NCBI RefSeq assembly: GCF_030052815.1
Contig: NC_079496.1
Location: 13,841,100-13,905,099, forward strand
Direction: 5' to 3'
From: Hevea brasiliensis
Lineage: Eukaryota > Streptophyta > Magnoliopsida > Malpighiales > Euphorbiaceae
DNA length: 64,000 nucleotides
The notes below the pieces were generated by a model. It ran no database searches. It was not told the DNA's origin and saw nothing but the letters and a program-made list of their open reading frames with translations. Of this stretch, positions 46,254-59,370 are shown piece by piece. Within the stretch, counting starts at the first letter, position 1, and each line of letters begins with the position of its first letter. Position numbers and translations under genes: made by a program.

Positions 46254-48047
46254 CGAAAATAAACTGAAAAAGGAAAAGTGAAGTTTGAAGGTGATTTCCT
46301 ATTGCTGCATATATATAGGGCCTTGGCATTTATTGCATACAGAACCCGAAGCAGATGCATCGATAACTGAAGAATTTATTGCGTTGACCAATGCAAGTTA
46401 GATAAAGAGGAAAGATCCGGAATGAGAGAGATTGGGAAATAAAAAGAGACCCGATGCAAGAGACAGAGATAAGAAAAGGGGATGGTCATGATGATACAGA
46501 AGGCGGCCTATAGCGATAGAAAAGCGCCGAAGGGTTAAGTAACTTCCGGTCCGAACTTTCCACTAACTCTCTCCATCGTCAGATTCGGGTTAGTTAAAAC
46601 ATCACAGGCGTGATCAGATTCTCACCACACATCTCATTTGCAAGGACGCCCACCTAGCCGCCAGACGTCAGAACAGTTAAAGCAGTTCTATACATTTTGA
46701 TCTCTACCGTTGATCACAATCGTAAGGATGGATCTGGAGCCCTTAGATAAAAAAGAAGATGACAGATTCGGCGCTTTTTATTCCCAGCCTTTGGATCCAT
46801 TTTGTACAGCAAGACCCCGAGTCGTTGGATTAAGAAGAGAAAGGACGGATATTCTGAACGGGATCTTGGCCCTCCATTTTGATTCTCTTTAATTCTCAGA
46901 CATCAGATTATGTCCTTTTGAATCTAAACTCTCCGTCTCCCCCTGGCAAGATCCTAACCCTTCATTATGGAAACCCGTTTCCGATAAATACCTATATGCA
47001 ATATTGTAGAGGGGACGGACAAAAAACGAGAAGGTGGTGATTATAGTGGAAAGATTATGAAATTTGATTCAGTCTTGCTACTTGCCATTCTGAGCTTTCG
47101 AAGTGTTGAGAAACTTTAGAAATCAGTTTTCTTAAGTATTTCACTAAAAGGAGCTCTAAGTCCTGAAACTTCCATTTTCAGTTTCTGTGCAACCATCTTC
47201 ATATCACCTCATTCCCACTGTTCTAGTATTTGGCATTACCTTCAGAGTTCAACTTCGTTCTGATCTATTTCCAGTACTTTGGGTAAGTTCAAGTCCTTCA
47301 GCCATCAGCTTTCATCTCTACAAGATTTGTAGATTCCGGAGTCAGCTCATCTGTCTCCCCCAACTTCCCACAGGTAAGCACCTAAACTGTTATTTTGTCA
47401 AACATTATTTTTTTTGTTTTCCCCAGTTTTCTTTTAAAATTTCTTTTATATCCAGCCGCATTAAATCTCAAAATAGATTATCTAGGCCAATAGTTATTTC
47501 CTGTGTCTTCTTTCATTTCATTCGCAAATTCCATTTATTGTCATTTAGTTTTCATTTCCTTCAAGAGTAGACGTTCAAGTCACAGGCAACTTGTAAATAC
47601 TCAAAAGAATATAGGCAGGGGTATTTCGATGTGAGAGTTTTCAATCTAAAAAAAAAAAACAAGAATGACAAAGGAAGATAGGTGTATCATAGGTCGGATA
47701 GGTTGGAAACAAGAATAGGTCAAACAAATAAGTTATGAGGTTGGGCCACAGAACGAGTCCAGGTGATAGTATAATAGATCGAGAATCAAGATAAGATCGG
47801 ATCCTGGACTAGCGACTAAAAAGAGATCAGATATCACTAAAGCGATCATGCGAAAGATCAGCAAGGAGTTCGGTCTTTCGTCCACTATCTAGTTATAAGG
47901 TCCTGTAGGCTAGGAAAAGTTTTACACGGGTTTCCTATGTATTCGGTACTCCATTCGCAAAAAAAGGGATCAAGAGAGACCTTTTACCTGAATCCTTAGT
48001 TCCAAGTTCTTACAAAATGCCATTCTAATAAACACATTAAGAGTTTA

Positions 48048-48665
48048 GGGGAGAGTCCTTACCCGAATTCTCTACCAAAACCTTAATAAAATATGTGGAG
48101 ATCGGAGGAGAGTTCTTATCCGAAATCTCCCGCTTAAACTTTAAACAGAATAGTATAAGAGATCAGGGGAGAGTTCTTACCCGAATTCTCAACCAAAACC
48201 TTAATAAAATATGTGGAGATCAGATGAGAGTTTTTATCCGAAATCTCCTGCTTAAATTTTAAACAGAATACTCTAAGAGATTGAGGGAGAGTCCTTACCC
48301 GAATTCTCAACCAAAACCTTAATAAAATATATGGAGATCGGAGGAGAGTTCTTATCTGAAATCTCTCGCTTAAATTTTAAACAAAATACACTAAGAGATC
48401 GGAGGAGAGTTCTTATTCGAATTCTCAACCAAAAATCATAATAAAATATATGGAGATCGGAGGAGAGTTCTTATCCGAAATCTCCCGCTTAAATTTTAAA
48501 CAAAATACACTAAGAGATCGGGGGAGAGTTTTTACCCGAATTCTCGGCCAAAAATCTTAATAAAATATGTGGAGATCGAAGGAGAGTTCTTATCCGAAAT
48601 CTCCCGCTTAAATTTTAAACCGAATATATTAAGAGATCGGGAGAGAGTTTTTACCTGAATTCTCT
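48048..48665 (+). repeat. Six 118-bp subrepeats in the 3' LTR
   Basis: GGGGAGAGT(C/T)CTTACCCG-type starts recur at about 48048, 48167, 48284, 48402, 48520 and 48637, each with an inner half-copy (GGAGGAGAGTTCTTATCCG). The 5' LTR has only about two. Confidence 0.9.
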
Positions 48666-48917
48666 TGACTTAGATCCAAATCAAAACATCACAACTTCAA
48701 CATGCGAATTAACCCCCAAAAAAGTCCATTACACAATAATTATTCACTGAAGGGTTATCTCATGTACCCGTGTTCTTGGGTAACCCTAAATAGTGAAATA
48801 TCAAATATTCCTTTTATCCGTGCAAATGATTAACATCATCATTCCAACCCTCCTAATTATTAATTTTAATTTATAAAGAGCACAACATTAAATCTGCTTA
48901 CCCTTGTCGAGGGACGA

Positions 48918-51900
48918 TGTAACGCCCTCACCATAGGTAGTCCGTACATTTTACTGTTCTGATGACTAATGTCTGTTCGGACAGTCAGGATGTTTGGAAC
49001 TACACTTAAACTATAGTGAGGAGGCATAAATTAATGAAATAAATATAAAAAAAAAATATAAGAAAAAAATTTTGAGAAATAAAATAAAATTTAGAGAATT
49101 TATTAATTGGTATAAAAAATAAAAATAATCCGATGAGCACCATGAAAGGCATTTTGGTCATTTCACCCCTAGAGGTGAATTTTGACTTAAATGTCAAATT
49201 AAAATTTGGAAATAGAATAATTAACATAAATTAATTTTATGAATTTGAATTTGAAAAATGAGAAGAGAAAGAAGAAGAAAAGAAAAGAAAAGGAAAGAAA
49301 AGGAAAGAAAAGAAAAGAAAAGGAAAGAAAAGGAAAGAAAAGAAAAGAAAGGAAATAGATTTATGAAATTTAAAAATAATAAAGTACACATAAATGTATA
49401 TATATAAATAACCACAAGAGACAAAACCCCACCAACCATCTTCTTCTTCCTCTTCTCTCTCCCTCATTGCCGTCTCCCTTAGTCTCTCCCTCCCCACCAT
49501 TGTTATCAAGCTTAAAGCTTGATTTCCCAAGCTTTCACTCCCCAAAACCCATAGTCCCCTTCATTAAAAATTTAGCCCACATCATAAGGAAGCTCTAGGT
49601 ACCCATAGGAAGAAGGAAAGTTGAAGTTTTGGGAAAATTTCCAAGTTGGGTCACAAAAGGTTAGTGCTTTTCCCCCTTCCTTCTTCTTTAATACTTGAAA
49701 GTGACTTGAGATAAGTGGAAATTTCAAGGAATTAACAAGAAATTCATGAACCCATGATGTCCCCAAATTTTGGCAGCCATGAAATGTGTTGGGCTTTATT
49801 GTGTTCAAATAATGTAAATGAGTTTAGAGATGATGATTGATATGATTATATGTATGAGAAGTGAAAAGGGAATGAATTGATTGAGTTTGAAACTTGGAAA
49901 TTAGGGTTTGTGTACATGACTTGGAGATTTTGTGTAAATGCTTGAAATTTGACCTAATTGGGATGAGATTGTTGCTTATAGAAGTGTATTGCATGCAAAT
50001 TGAAGTAAGGAAGTTGGAGGAGATTGAGTTTTGGAAGTGTCAATTTTCTGCAGGTTGTGTTTGTTGAGGGCAGTGTACATTTTAGGCCATAAATGAAATT
50101 GTGTGACCCCAATTGGTATGAGGCCAATTGGAGGTGAAACTAGACCCAAAATAGCCCATTTTCCATGAAGAAACCATGCCCAAATTCTGTCCAAAACTTG
50201 ACCTAAATACTGTCCAAATTCGGATTTCCCTGCACCAAACCCAGAAAATGACCAAATGAACAGTACATATTCATTTGGTCATAACTCTCTCTATACTAGT
50301 ACAAATGACCTAAAATTTCACCCATGGAAAGTTTAGACATAGGGCTACACTTTTCATGCAGACCACTTAACCCAGTTTTTCCTTTAACAAATTCAAATTG
50401 TTAGCACAAATTGGGTCACTGAAACTGCCAACCCAGAAAATGACCAAATGAACAGTACGTGTTCATTTAGTCATAACTCTCTCTATACTGGTCCAAAGGA
50501 CCTGAAATTTTACCCATGGAAAGTTTAGACATAGGGATACACTTTTCATGAAGATCACTTAACCCAGTTTTGCCTTTAACAAATTCAAATTGTTAGCACA
50601 AATTGGGTCACTGAAACTGCCAACCCAGAAAATGACCAAATGAACAGTACGTGTTCATTTGGTCATAACTCTCTCTATACTGGTCCAAATGACCTAAAAT
50701 TTCATCAATGGAAATTTAGACATAGGGCTACACTTTTCATGAAGACCACTTAACCCAGTTTTGCCTTTAACCAAATCAAATTGTTAGCACAAGTTGAGTC
50801 ACTAAAACTGCCAATCCAAAAATTGTCCAAAATATTGTTCCTTTGGTATGCTTGACCAGTTTTGGCAAAAATGCCATAACTTGGTGTCCAAAGCTGCAAA
50901 TTGAGTGAAACTAGTGGCAAAAGTTTTATAAGACATAGCACAACAATTTTTATGCTTTGACCAAGCTCTAGAAACCATTTCATCCTAGGGAAAATATTAG
51001 CCAAAGTTAGGAATTGAAATCTAGAAAATGTTAAGTTGAACCCAGAATGCCATTTGATACCTGTGTGTTCATTTGGCCATAACTCCCACTAGGAAATTCC
51101 ATTTGAGATGTGCCAATATGATCTAGAAACATGATACTTAGGGCTACAACATTGATTTAGACACCTTTGCCAAATTCTAAGTTTAAAGACCCTAAAAAGA
51201 GGGTCAAACATACTGCCCTGAAGTTGGTTATTGCCCTTATAGGACTGAGAGTCCAGGTTAATACACTAACTATAACTCACTATACCAAGCTTGAAAAATT
51301 ATGAAATTGTACCTGGGAGTCCCTAAGACATAGAGGATCATATCTTGTGAAGGAACCTAAGTCTAAAAATGACCATAAAATGATCAAATGACTGGTCAAA
51401 GTTTATTGACCAAGAATTGTAAATTCTGGACAGCTTAGAGACAAAGGGACCAGTTATGGTATTTTGACCATAACTTGAGTTCTATAACTCCAAATTCAGT
51501 GATTCAAAAATTGAAATTCAAGTTTAAACATAGAGGAGCAATTGTTATGGAGGAAGTGTGACTAAATAGACATCCTAACCTAGTTAAATTCCTAGATAAA
51601 GATAACACATCAACATGAACCTAAAGAAAGGTTCATGGGAAAAATGCTATATATGATAATTAAAATACTCATAAGAAAAATTAAATATTAAAAATGATAT
51701 GAATATGTAAATTGGGACTAATGTCCTATTAATATGAAATTAATGGTACTAATGAACAGTGCTAGAAAATAGTAACAGTGAATAGTGCTAAATTAATTAA
51801 AAATGTTTAATTGCCCATAGTATACCTAGACTTATTTATTTAGTTTGGATAAATTGGTATACCAATTAGGGACTATAGATAGCAAGATCGCCACCGAGAA

Positions 51901-52884
51901 AATCATGAACTGACAATATATGTCTGGTATGATTGTTCTACAGGCTATATGCCTACTTACTGTCCATTGTGCCTACTTTATTTTGGCTTTATAAGCCTGA
52001 CAGCGGGTCTCATGCCCGACAGCTGGCCTCGTGCCTGACAGATGTATACAGGGTAGACATATGGCTATCTAACCCGTATACTCCCGTGTATCCAACTTTT
52101 ATAATTTGTTATAGGTTTCTTGGGCATTGATAATAATTAATTAATACTGAATATACAATATGTAAATAGGAAAGATCCCAATAATTTTAATTGTTTCCAA
52201 AGTGTAAAAAAAAAAAATGTAAAAGACCCAGAATTTATGATTTGTAAATATTAATTCAATTGTTTAATTATTGTTATTATAAATTATGCACCACTAAGCG
52301 TTATGCTTAGCGCGTTGGTTTTCCATCGCGTAGGTACTGAAGATCAGCAGTCGCCACAGTAGTATTTGGACAGAGTTCCGACCAGATCTGCCACCGATCA
52401 GAGTCACCTCACCAGTCTTTTGTATTTTGGTAGGGCCCATGTGTAGACTAGTATTTTGGTTCATTATGTCTAGTCATGATGTAATTACTAGTTTATGATG
52501 TATTTTATTTTGGACTTGAAATGAAAACTTATAATTTATTATCTATGAATTTCAATATGAATGCAATAGATGACACTTCATTTTGAGATCTCATAAATAG
52601 TTGGGAATGATATGATAAAAGAGAATATGATATGGAAATATGTGAGATGACTATGAATATGTTAACAGGTGATAGTGGAACCCGCCAGATGCTAATAAAA
52701 CAGAGGAGGATTTGTTCGGGTCTCCACAAAAATAAGATATAAAAAAAAAAATTCTACACGTAAATTACCTGATTTAAAGGACATTAAAATTTACAATAGA
52801 CATGACAAGACAAGATAGGGTGCTCCGGCACCGAATGTGGCACTTCTTGCTCGACTATACAATAGACGGGTAAGGGGCGTCACA
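48918..52884 (+). repeat. 5' LTR of the young element
   Basis: It starts TGTAACGCCCTCACC and ends GGGGCGTCACA. It contains a GA-rich AAGAAAAGGAAAG tract (49260-49350), three 192-bp units (50245-50830) and many short frames that are not conserved in sense. Confidence 0.92.
50245..50830 (+). repeat. 192-bp units with a 12-bp hairpin, 5' LTR of the young element
   Basis: AAAATGACC starts recur at 50245, 50437 and 50629 (192 apart). The third unit has a perfect inverted repeat at 50634-50664 (GACCAAATGAAC, AGTACGT loop, GTTCATTTGGTC). The 3' LTR has the same array from 55638. Confidence 0.92.
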
Positions 52885-52889
52885 TTTAG

Positions 52890-52901
52890 TGGTATCAGAG
52901 C
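52890..52901 (+). other. Primer-binding site (initiator tRNA-Met) of the young element
   Basis: TGGTATCAGAGC starts five bases after the 5' LTR end. It is the standard complement to the 3' end of plant initiator tRNA-Met, also used by the two TRIMs here. Confidence 0.93.
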
Positions 52902-53376
52902 AGAGGTTTAGGCGGTCCTAGACCTAGATAGATAGAAAGAAATAGTTACATCACATGCATGTGCCTTTAGATAGAGTCGAGGTGACACTAATGCAGATCT
53001 ATTCTTTGTCTGTTTTATAGGATCGATGACATCTGATCCTTCAGAGCACGGACCTCCAAGACCGATATAGGAGGAAGTAGAGAGTCACGCACCTGCACCT
53101 GCGTTTAATCAGGGGCGCAGTAGCAGTAGAGCAGAACCATCGTTGGGTACTGACTCAATTGCTCCGTCAGGTCACTCGAGCTATGCCACCACCTCCCCAG
53201 CTAGTATATAGGACCCCAGTAGAGAGAGTTAGAAATGATGAGCAGTTTAGGAGAGACAGGCAGTGCAAGAGATGGTCTGACTGTCACCCAAACAGAGTCA
53301 CATAGAGAGTAAGAGACCCAGGGGGTCTCAGGGTTAGATTCAGAGTAGAGAACAGAGGCAGAGGTTCCGATTTGCC

Positions 53377-53862
53377 TTGAGGAGAAGAGGTCAGATGAGT
53401 GTATCAATTGACAATTCTGTGGGTCCTATAGCACAGAGATCAATCCCGATGCCAGTTTGTACACATTATAGGAAGAACCACAGAGGAAAGTGTAGATTAC
53501 TAACGGGTGGATGTTTCAGATGTGGGTCCATAGAGCATTTTTTTTTGAGAGATTGCCCATGGAGGAGTGCTCCCACAGCTCCACCACAGACTCAGAAGTC
53601 TGCCCCGACAGTACAGAGGGGTAGAAGACCGATGAGACCAGAGGTAGCTGGTACATCACAAAGAGCTTCTAAGATTATAGAACACCTCAAGGCTGAAGTA
53701 GCATCCCGTGTGTACGCTATGGCTCGAGAGGAGCCAAATCCGGTAGATGTTATCAGAGGTACATTTCCTAATTATAATACCTTTAAGTATGTATTGATAG
53801 ACCCTAACTATGTTCACCCCTATATATGCATTGTACCTCCTGTTGAAAGAGGATACCGATAG
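53377..53862 (+). pseudogene. gag zinc-knuckle and protease remnant of the young element
   Basis: The 161-codon frame has a basic stretch (CTHYRKNHRGKCR), a CCHC zinc knuckle, a Pro/Gln linker, and a retropepsin start (RVYAMAREEPNPVDVIRGTF, YVLIDPNYVHPYIC). The knuckle reads CFRCGSIEHFFLRDC, with five instead of four residues between His and the last Cys because of a T-run at about 53539. The protease DPGS-type active site is DPNY. The capsid domain upstream is deleted. A TAG at 53860 ends it; broken protease text (ILVTNPLGHQV) continues in another frame. It is non-functional. Confidence 0.75.
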
Positions 53863-54302
53863 ATGGGTCAGAAGATGACATACTTGTCACCAACCCTTTA
53901 GGTCACCAGGTGATTGTAGATTATCAACCGAAAAGGATCGTGTTAAAGATAATAGATGGAAATGAGAAGGAGGCTGTATATGAGATGAAAGAAGATGAGT
54001 ACAGAACTGGTTGAAAAAAAAAAAAAGGAGTTAGTTTATTGGGATATACCATAGTAACTATGCAATGCTCTTGATGTTTGTGCTGTAAGCTGCAGATTAC
54101 AGTACCGACATGGGACTATTGTGTAGAGCTATGTATTTTCAATAGTAAATCGAGATAAGGATAAGATTGTAGAATAAGGATTAATAAGACAGACTACAAA
54201 AAAAAAAAGTAAAGTATTATAACACAAAAAGGTGAAAAGACAAGGAGATAGCGGTCCCTCGATTAATTACAGTGTGTAAATTTCGAGGACGAAATTTTAT
54301 TT

Positions 54303-54315
54303 AGAGGGGAAGAAT
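54303..54315 (+). other. Polypurine tract of the young element
   Basis: AGAGGGGAAGAAT lies directly before the 3' LTR start at 54316. Confidence 0.85.
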
Positions 54316-57300
54316 TGTAACGCCCTCACCGTAGGTAGTCCGTACATTTTACTGTTCCGATGACTAATGTCTGTTCGGACAGTCAGGATGTTTGGAACTA
54401 CACTTAAACTATAGTGAGGAGGCATAAATTAATGAAATAAATATAAAAAAAAATATAAGAAAAAAATTTTGAGAAATAAAATAAAATTTAGAGAATTTAT
54501 TAATTGGTATAAAAAATAAAAATAATCCGATGAGCACCATGAAAAGCATTTTGGTCATTTCACCCCTAGAGGTGAATTTTGACTTAAATGTCAAATTAAA
54601 ATTTGGAAATAGAATAATTAACATAAATTAATTTTATGAATTTGAATTTGAAAAATGAGAAGAGAAAGAAGAAGAAAAGAAAAGAAAAGAAAAGGAAAGA
54701 AAAGAAAAGAAAAGGAAAGAAAAGGAAAGAAAAGAAAAGAAAGGAAATAGATTTATGAAATTTAAAAATAATAAAGTACACATAAATGTATATATATAAA
54801 TAACCATAAGAGACAAAACCCCACCAACCATCTTTCTTTTTCATCTTCTCTCTCCCTCCTTGCCGTCTCCCTTAGTCTCTCCCTCCCCACCATTGTTATC
54901 AAGCTTAAAGCTTGATTTCCCAAGCTTTCACTCCCCAAAACCCATAGTCCCCTTCATTAAAAATTTAGCCCACATCATAAGGAAGCTCTAGGTACCCATA
55001 GGAAGAAGGAAAGTTGAAGTTTTGGGAAAATTTCCAAGTTGGGTCACAAGAGGTTAGTGCTTTTCCCCCTTCCTTCTTCTTTAATACTTGAAAGTGACTA
55101 GAGATAAGTGGAAATTTCAAGGAATTAACAAGAAATTCATGAACCCATGATGTCCCCAAATTTTGGCAGCCATGAAATGTGTTGGATTTTATTGTGTTCA
55201 AATAATGTAAATGAGTTTAGAGATGATGATTGATATGATTATATGTATGAGAAGTGAAAAGGGAATGAATTGATTGAGTTTGAAACTTGGAAATTAGGGT
55301 TTGTGTACATGACTTGGAGATTTTGTGTAAATGCTTGAAATTTGACCTAATTGGGATGAGATTGCTGCTTATAGAAGTGTATTGCATGCAAATTGAAGTA
55401 AGGCAGTTGGAGGAGATTGAGTTTTGGAAGTGTCAATTTTCTGCAGGTTGTGTTTGTTGAGGGCAGTGTACATTTTAGGCCATAAATGAAATTGTGTGAC
55501 CCCAATTGGTATGAGGCCAATTGGAGGTGAAACTAGACCCAAAATATCCCATTTTCCATGAAGAAATCATGCCCAAATTCTGTCTAAAACTTGACCTAAA
55601 TACTGCCCAAATTCGGATTTCCCTGCACCAAACTCAGAAAATGACCAAATGAACAGTACATATTCATTTGGTCATAACTCTCTCTATACTAGTCCAAATG
55701 ACCTAAAATTTCACCCATGGAAAGTTTAGACATAGGGCTACACTTTTCATGAAGACCACTTAACCCAGTTTTTCTTTTAACAAATTCAAATTGTTAGCAA
55801 AAGTTGGGTCACTGAAACTGCCAACCCAGAAGATGACCAAATGAACAGTACGTGTTCATTTAGTCATAACTCTCTCTATACTGGTCCAAATGACCTAAAA
55901 TTTTACCCACGGAAAGTTTAGACATAGGGCTACACTTTTCATGAAGACCACTTAACCCAGTTTTGCCTTTAACAACTTCAAATTGTTAGCAAAAATTGGG
56001 TCACTGAAACTGCCAACCCAGAAAATGACCAAATGAACAGTACGTGTTCATTTGGTCATAACTCTCTCTATACTGGTCCAAATGACCTAAAATTTCATCA
56101 ATGGAAAGTTTAGACATAGGGCTACACTTTTCATGAAGACCACTTAACCCAGTTTTGCCTTTAACCAAATCAAATTGTTAGCACAAATTGAGTCACTAAA
56201 ACTACCAACCCAGAAATTGTCCAAAATATTGTTCCTTTGGTATGCTTGAACAGTTTTGGCAAAAATGCCATAACTTGGTGTCCAAAGCTGCAAATTGAGT
56301 GAAACTAGTGCCAAAAGTTTTATAAGACATAGCACAACAATTTTTATGTTTTGACCAAGCTCTAGAAACCATTGCATCCTAGGGAAAATATTAGCCAAAA
56401 TTAGGAATTGAAATCTAGAAAATGTTAAGTTGAACCCAGAATGCCATTTGATACCTGTGTGTTCATTTGGCCATAACTCCCACTAGGAAATTCCATTTGA
56501 GATGTGCCAATATGATCTAGAAACATGATACTTAGGGCTACAACATTGATTTAGACACCTTTGCCAAATTCTAAGTTTAAAGACCCTAAAAAGAGGGTCA
56601 AACATACTGCCCTGAAGTTGGTTATTGCCCTTATAGGACTGAGAGTCCAGGTTAATACACTGACTATAACTCACTATACCAAGCTTGAAAAATTATGAAA
56701 TTGTACCTGGGAGTCCCTAAGACATAGAGGATCATATCTTGTGAAGGAACCTAAGTCTAAAAATGACCATAAAATGATCAAATGATTGGTCAAAGTTTAT
56801 TGACCAAGAATTGTAAATTCTGGACAGCTTAGAGACAAAGGGACCAGTTATGCTATTTTGACCATAACTTGAGTTCTATAACTCCAAATTCAGTGATTCA
56901 AAAATTGAAATTCAAGTTTAAACATAGAGGAGCAATTGTTATGAAGGAAGTGTGACTAAATAGACATCCTAACCTAGTCAAATTCCTAGATAAAGATAAG
57001 ACATCAACATGAACCTAAAGAAAGATTCATGAGAAAAATGCTATATATGATAATTAAAATACTCATAAGGAAAATTAAATATTAAAAATGATATGAATAT
57101 GTAAATTGGGACTAATGTCCTATTAATATGAAATTAATGGTACTAATGAACAGTGCTAGAAAATAGTAACAGTGAATAGTGATAAATTAATTAAAAATGT
57201 TTAATTGCCCATAGTATACCTAGACTTATTTATTTAGTTTGGATAAATTGGTATACCAATTAGGGACTATAGATAGCAGTACTGCCTACCGAGAAAATCA

Positions 57301-58282
57301 TGAACTGACAATATATGTCTGGTATGATTGTTCTACAGGCTATATGCCTACTTACTGGCCATTGTGCCTACTTTATTCTGGCTTTACAAGCCTGACAGCG
57401 GGTCTTATGCCCGACAGCTGGCCTCGTGCCTGACAGATGTATACATGGTAGACATATGGCTGTCTAACCCGTATACTCCTGTGTATCCAACTTTTATAAT
57501 TTGTTATAGGTTTCTTGGGCATTGATAATAATTAATTAATACTGAATATACAATATGTAAACAGGAAAGATCCCAATAATTTTAATTGTTTCCAAAGTGT
57601 AAAAAAAAAAAAATGTAAAAGACCCAGAATTTATGATTTGTAAATATTAATTCAATTGTTTAATTATTGTTATTATAAATTATGCACCACTAAGCGTTAT
57701 TCTTAGCGCGTTGGTTTTCCATCGCGTAGGTACTGAAGATCAGCAGTCGCCACAGTAGTATTTAGACAGAGTTCCGACCAGATCTACCACCGATCAGAGT
57801 CACCTCACTAGTCTTTTGTATTTTGGTAGGGCCCATGTGTAGACTAGTATTTTGGTTCATTATGTCTAGTCATGATGTAATTACTAGTTTATGATGTATT
57901 TTATTTTGGACTTGAAATGAAAACTTATAATTTATTATCTATGAATTTCAATATGAATGCAATAGATGACACTTCATTTTGAGATCTCATAAATAGTTGG
58001 GAATGATATGATAAAAGAGAATATGATATGGAAATATGTGAGATGACTATGAATATGTTAACAGGTGATAGTGGAACCCGCCAGATGCTAATAAAACAGA
58101 GGAGGATTTGTTCGGGTCTCCACAAAAATAAGATATAAAAAAAAAAAAATTCTACACGTAAATTACCTGATTTAAAGGACATTAAAATTTACAATAGATA
58201 TAACAAGACAAGATAGGGTGCTCCGGCACCGAATGTGGTACTTCTTGCTCGGCTATACAATAGACGGGTAAGGGGCGTCACA
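54316..58282 (+). repeat. 3' LTR of the young element
   Basis: It has the same length (3,967 bp) and order as 48918-52884. Small differences include shorter or longer poly-A and AAGG runs and scattered point changes. It ends GGGGCGTCACA, followed by the TSD GACGA. Confidence 0.92.
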
Positions 58283-58475
58283 GACGAGGTGGGGTGCCTA
58301 ATACCTTCCCCACCCGTATACGGAACCCGAACCTAGAATCTCTATTTTTAAAGTGGTTTTTGATTTATTTTTACAAATAGTTTTCTTTAATTTCCCTCAA
58401 AATTAAAGTGGCGACTCCTCACTTTTCCCACTTCGGTGAGAACTCATCCAGGCGATCGCAAAATCCCTTGCGACA
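58283..58475 (+). repeat. 3' LTR of the large element, right end
   Basis: After the second GACGA it resumes GGTGGGGTGCCTAATACC and ends CCCTTGCGACA, collinear with 26470-26660. The TSD ATCGT follows at 58476-58480. Confidence 0.9.
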
Positions 58476-58480
58476 ATCGT

Positions 58481-58845
58481 TTCACTTACTTGACTTACTA
58501 GTGAGATATTTATGTGTTTCTATATTTATGCTTTTTTGTTTTTGAACAAATACAAGGAACCAATATTATGATTTAAACTCCATTCGAATTATTTGTATTA
58601 AATTATTGTCAGTATATTATTAAATCTATCTACCCTGTTTAGGGACGATTGTGGGGTACCTAACACCTTCCCCACACGTATATAGACCCCGAACTCTAGA
58701 TCTCTGGGTTAGAAGTAGTAAATACTATTTTCTACTTTTTTTTAATAATAAATGATTTTCTATAATTTTCACTTAAAATTAAAGTGGCGACTCCTCATTT
58801 CCACTTTAGTGAGAACTGCCTGACGACCATAAAATCCTTGCGACA
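58481..58845 (+). mobile_element. Old Tat-type LTR, right end (level 1 of the nest)
   Basis: GGGGTACCTAACACCTTCCC ... GTGGCGACTCCTCATTTCC ... AAATCCTTGCGACA is homologous to, but clearly diverged from, the LTR end just before it. With 15455-20661 it makes one LTR into which the large element inserted at ATCGT. TATGT follows, pairing with TACGT at 15450-15454. Confidence 0.7.
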
Positions 58846-59370
58846 TATGTGTTTGGACATCATAAATATTTAATTCACTAGGATTTTCATCACGGATTGA
58901 AAATACTAGGAAAGGCACATTATATATTTGTTCCAAACCTTGCTAATAAGCTTATAAATTTTTTTAAAAAAATACTAATTTAATCATGAACTTATCTTAA
59001 TATATTTAATTTAGTTATCTACTTATGAGAGATTATTACATGTTCATTCTCCAACTCATATAAATGTAAATGATTGTCTTTATATGTATTATGAATTAAT
59101 ATAAAGGACACCATTTTTTATCGCGCTACTTTTTTTAGGGCATGTAAAAATATCTATAATTATCTGCTCAAATATATGAAATATACTTCATACTTTGTAA
59201 TTTTGTAGTCTTCTCATTTGTATACAAAAAAATGCTTTACAATAATTTCATGAATTTTTATCCCTATTGACATACAATAATAAATTTTCATCCATAATAA
59301 TTAATGTGCTAAGAGAATTCAATAAATATTTTTAAGCTGTTTATCATATTGTTAGAATTAAATTTAAAAG
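58846..59370. repeat. Array unit C, right flank
   Basis: It matches 5957-6620 of unit 0: GTTTGGACATCATAAATATT, TTGTTCCAAACC, AATGATTGTCTTTATATG and GACACCATTTTTTA blocks. Similarity ends near 59370, without an F-box gene. Confidence 0.7.

Larger units (their letters stand above)
43185..48917 (+). repeat. 3' LTR of the large element, copy C, left part
   Basis: It is collinear with 20667-26470 and is interrupted at 48918 by the young element; the last 188 bases are 58288-58475. Differences from the 5' LTR include a deletion of about 530 bp in antisense unit 1 (junction near 46025), six rather than two 118-bp subrepeats, and a changed sense TATA (GATAAATA at 46983). Confidence 0.92.
48918..58282 (+). 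mobile_element. Young gutted Ty3/gypsy element (LARD-like) nested in the 3' LTR
   Basis: Two LTRs of 3,967 bp each (48918-52884 and 54316-58282) flank a 1,431-bp interior. The TSD is GACGA (48913-48917 and 58283-58287). The LTRs are nearly identical by eye, including the 192-bp repeats. The interior keeps only a zinc-knuckle and protease fragment; RT, RNase H and integrase are absent. Transposition would need enzymes from a relative. The tRNA-Met primer site and the pre-LTR text ATTTCGAGGACGAAATTTTA are typical of chromovirus-type gypsy elements. Confidence 0.92.
20667..58475 (+). mobile_element. Tat/Ogre-like Ty3/gypsy retrotransposon with three nested insertions
   Basis: The order is 5' LTR 20667-26660, primer-binding site, ORF1, gag, protease, intron, RT, two RNase H domains, integrase, post-pol repeats, polypurine tract, and 3' LTR (43185-48917 plus 58288-58475). 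It is flanked by TSD ATCGT. ORF1 upstream of gag, an intron between protease and RT, a second RNase H and long LTRs are hallmarks of the Tat/Ogre lineage. Removing the inserted TRIM, solo LTR and young element leaves about 24 kb. The two LTRs differ by several percent by eye, and the coding region has many stops, so it is an old, inactive copy. Confidence 0.92.

Noticed and set aside
52890..52901. tRNA-Met gene
   Set aside because: Only the 12-base primer-binding complement is present, directly after an LTR.
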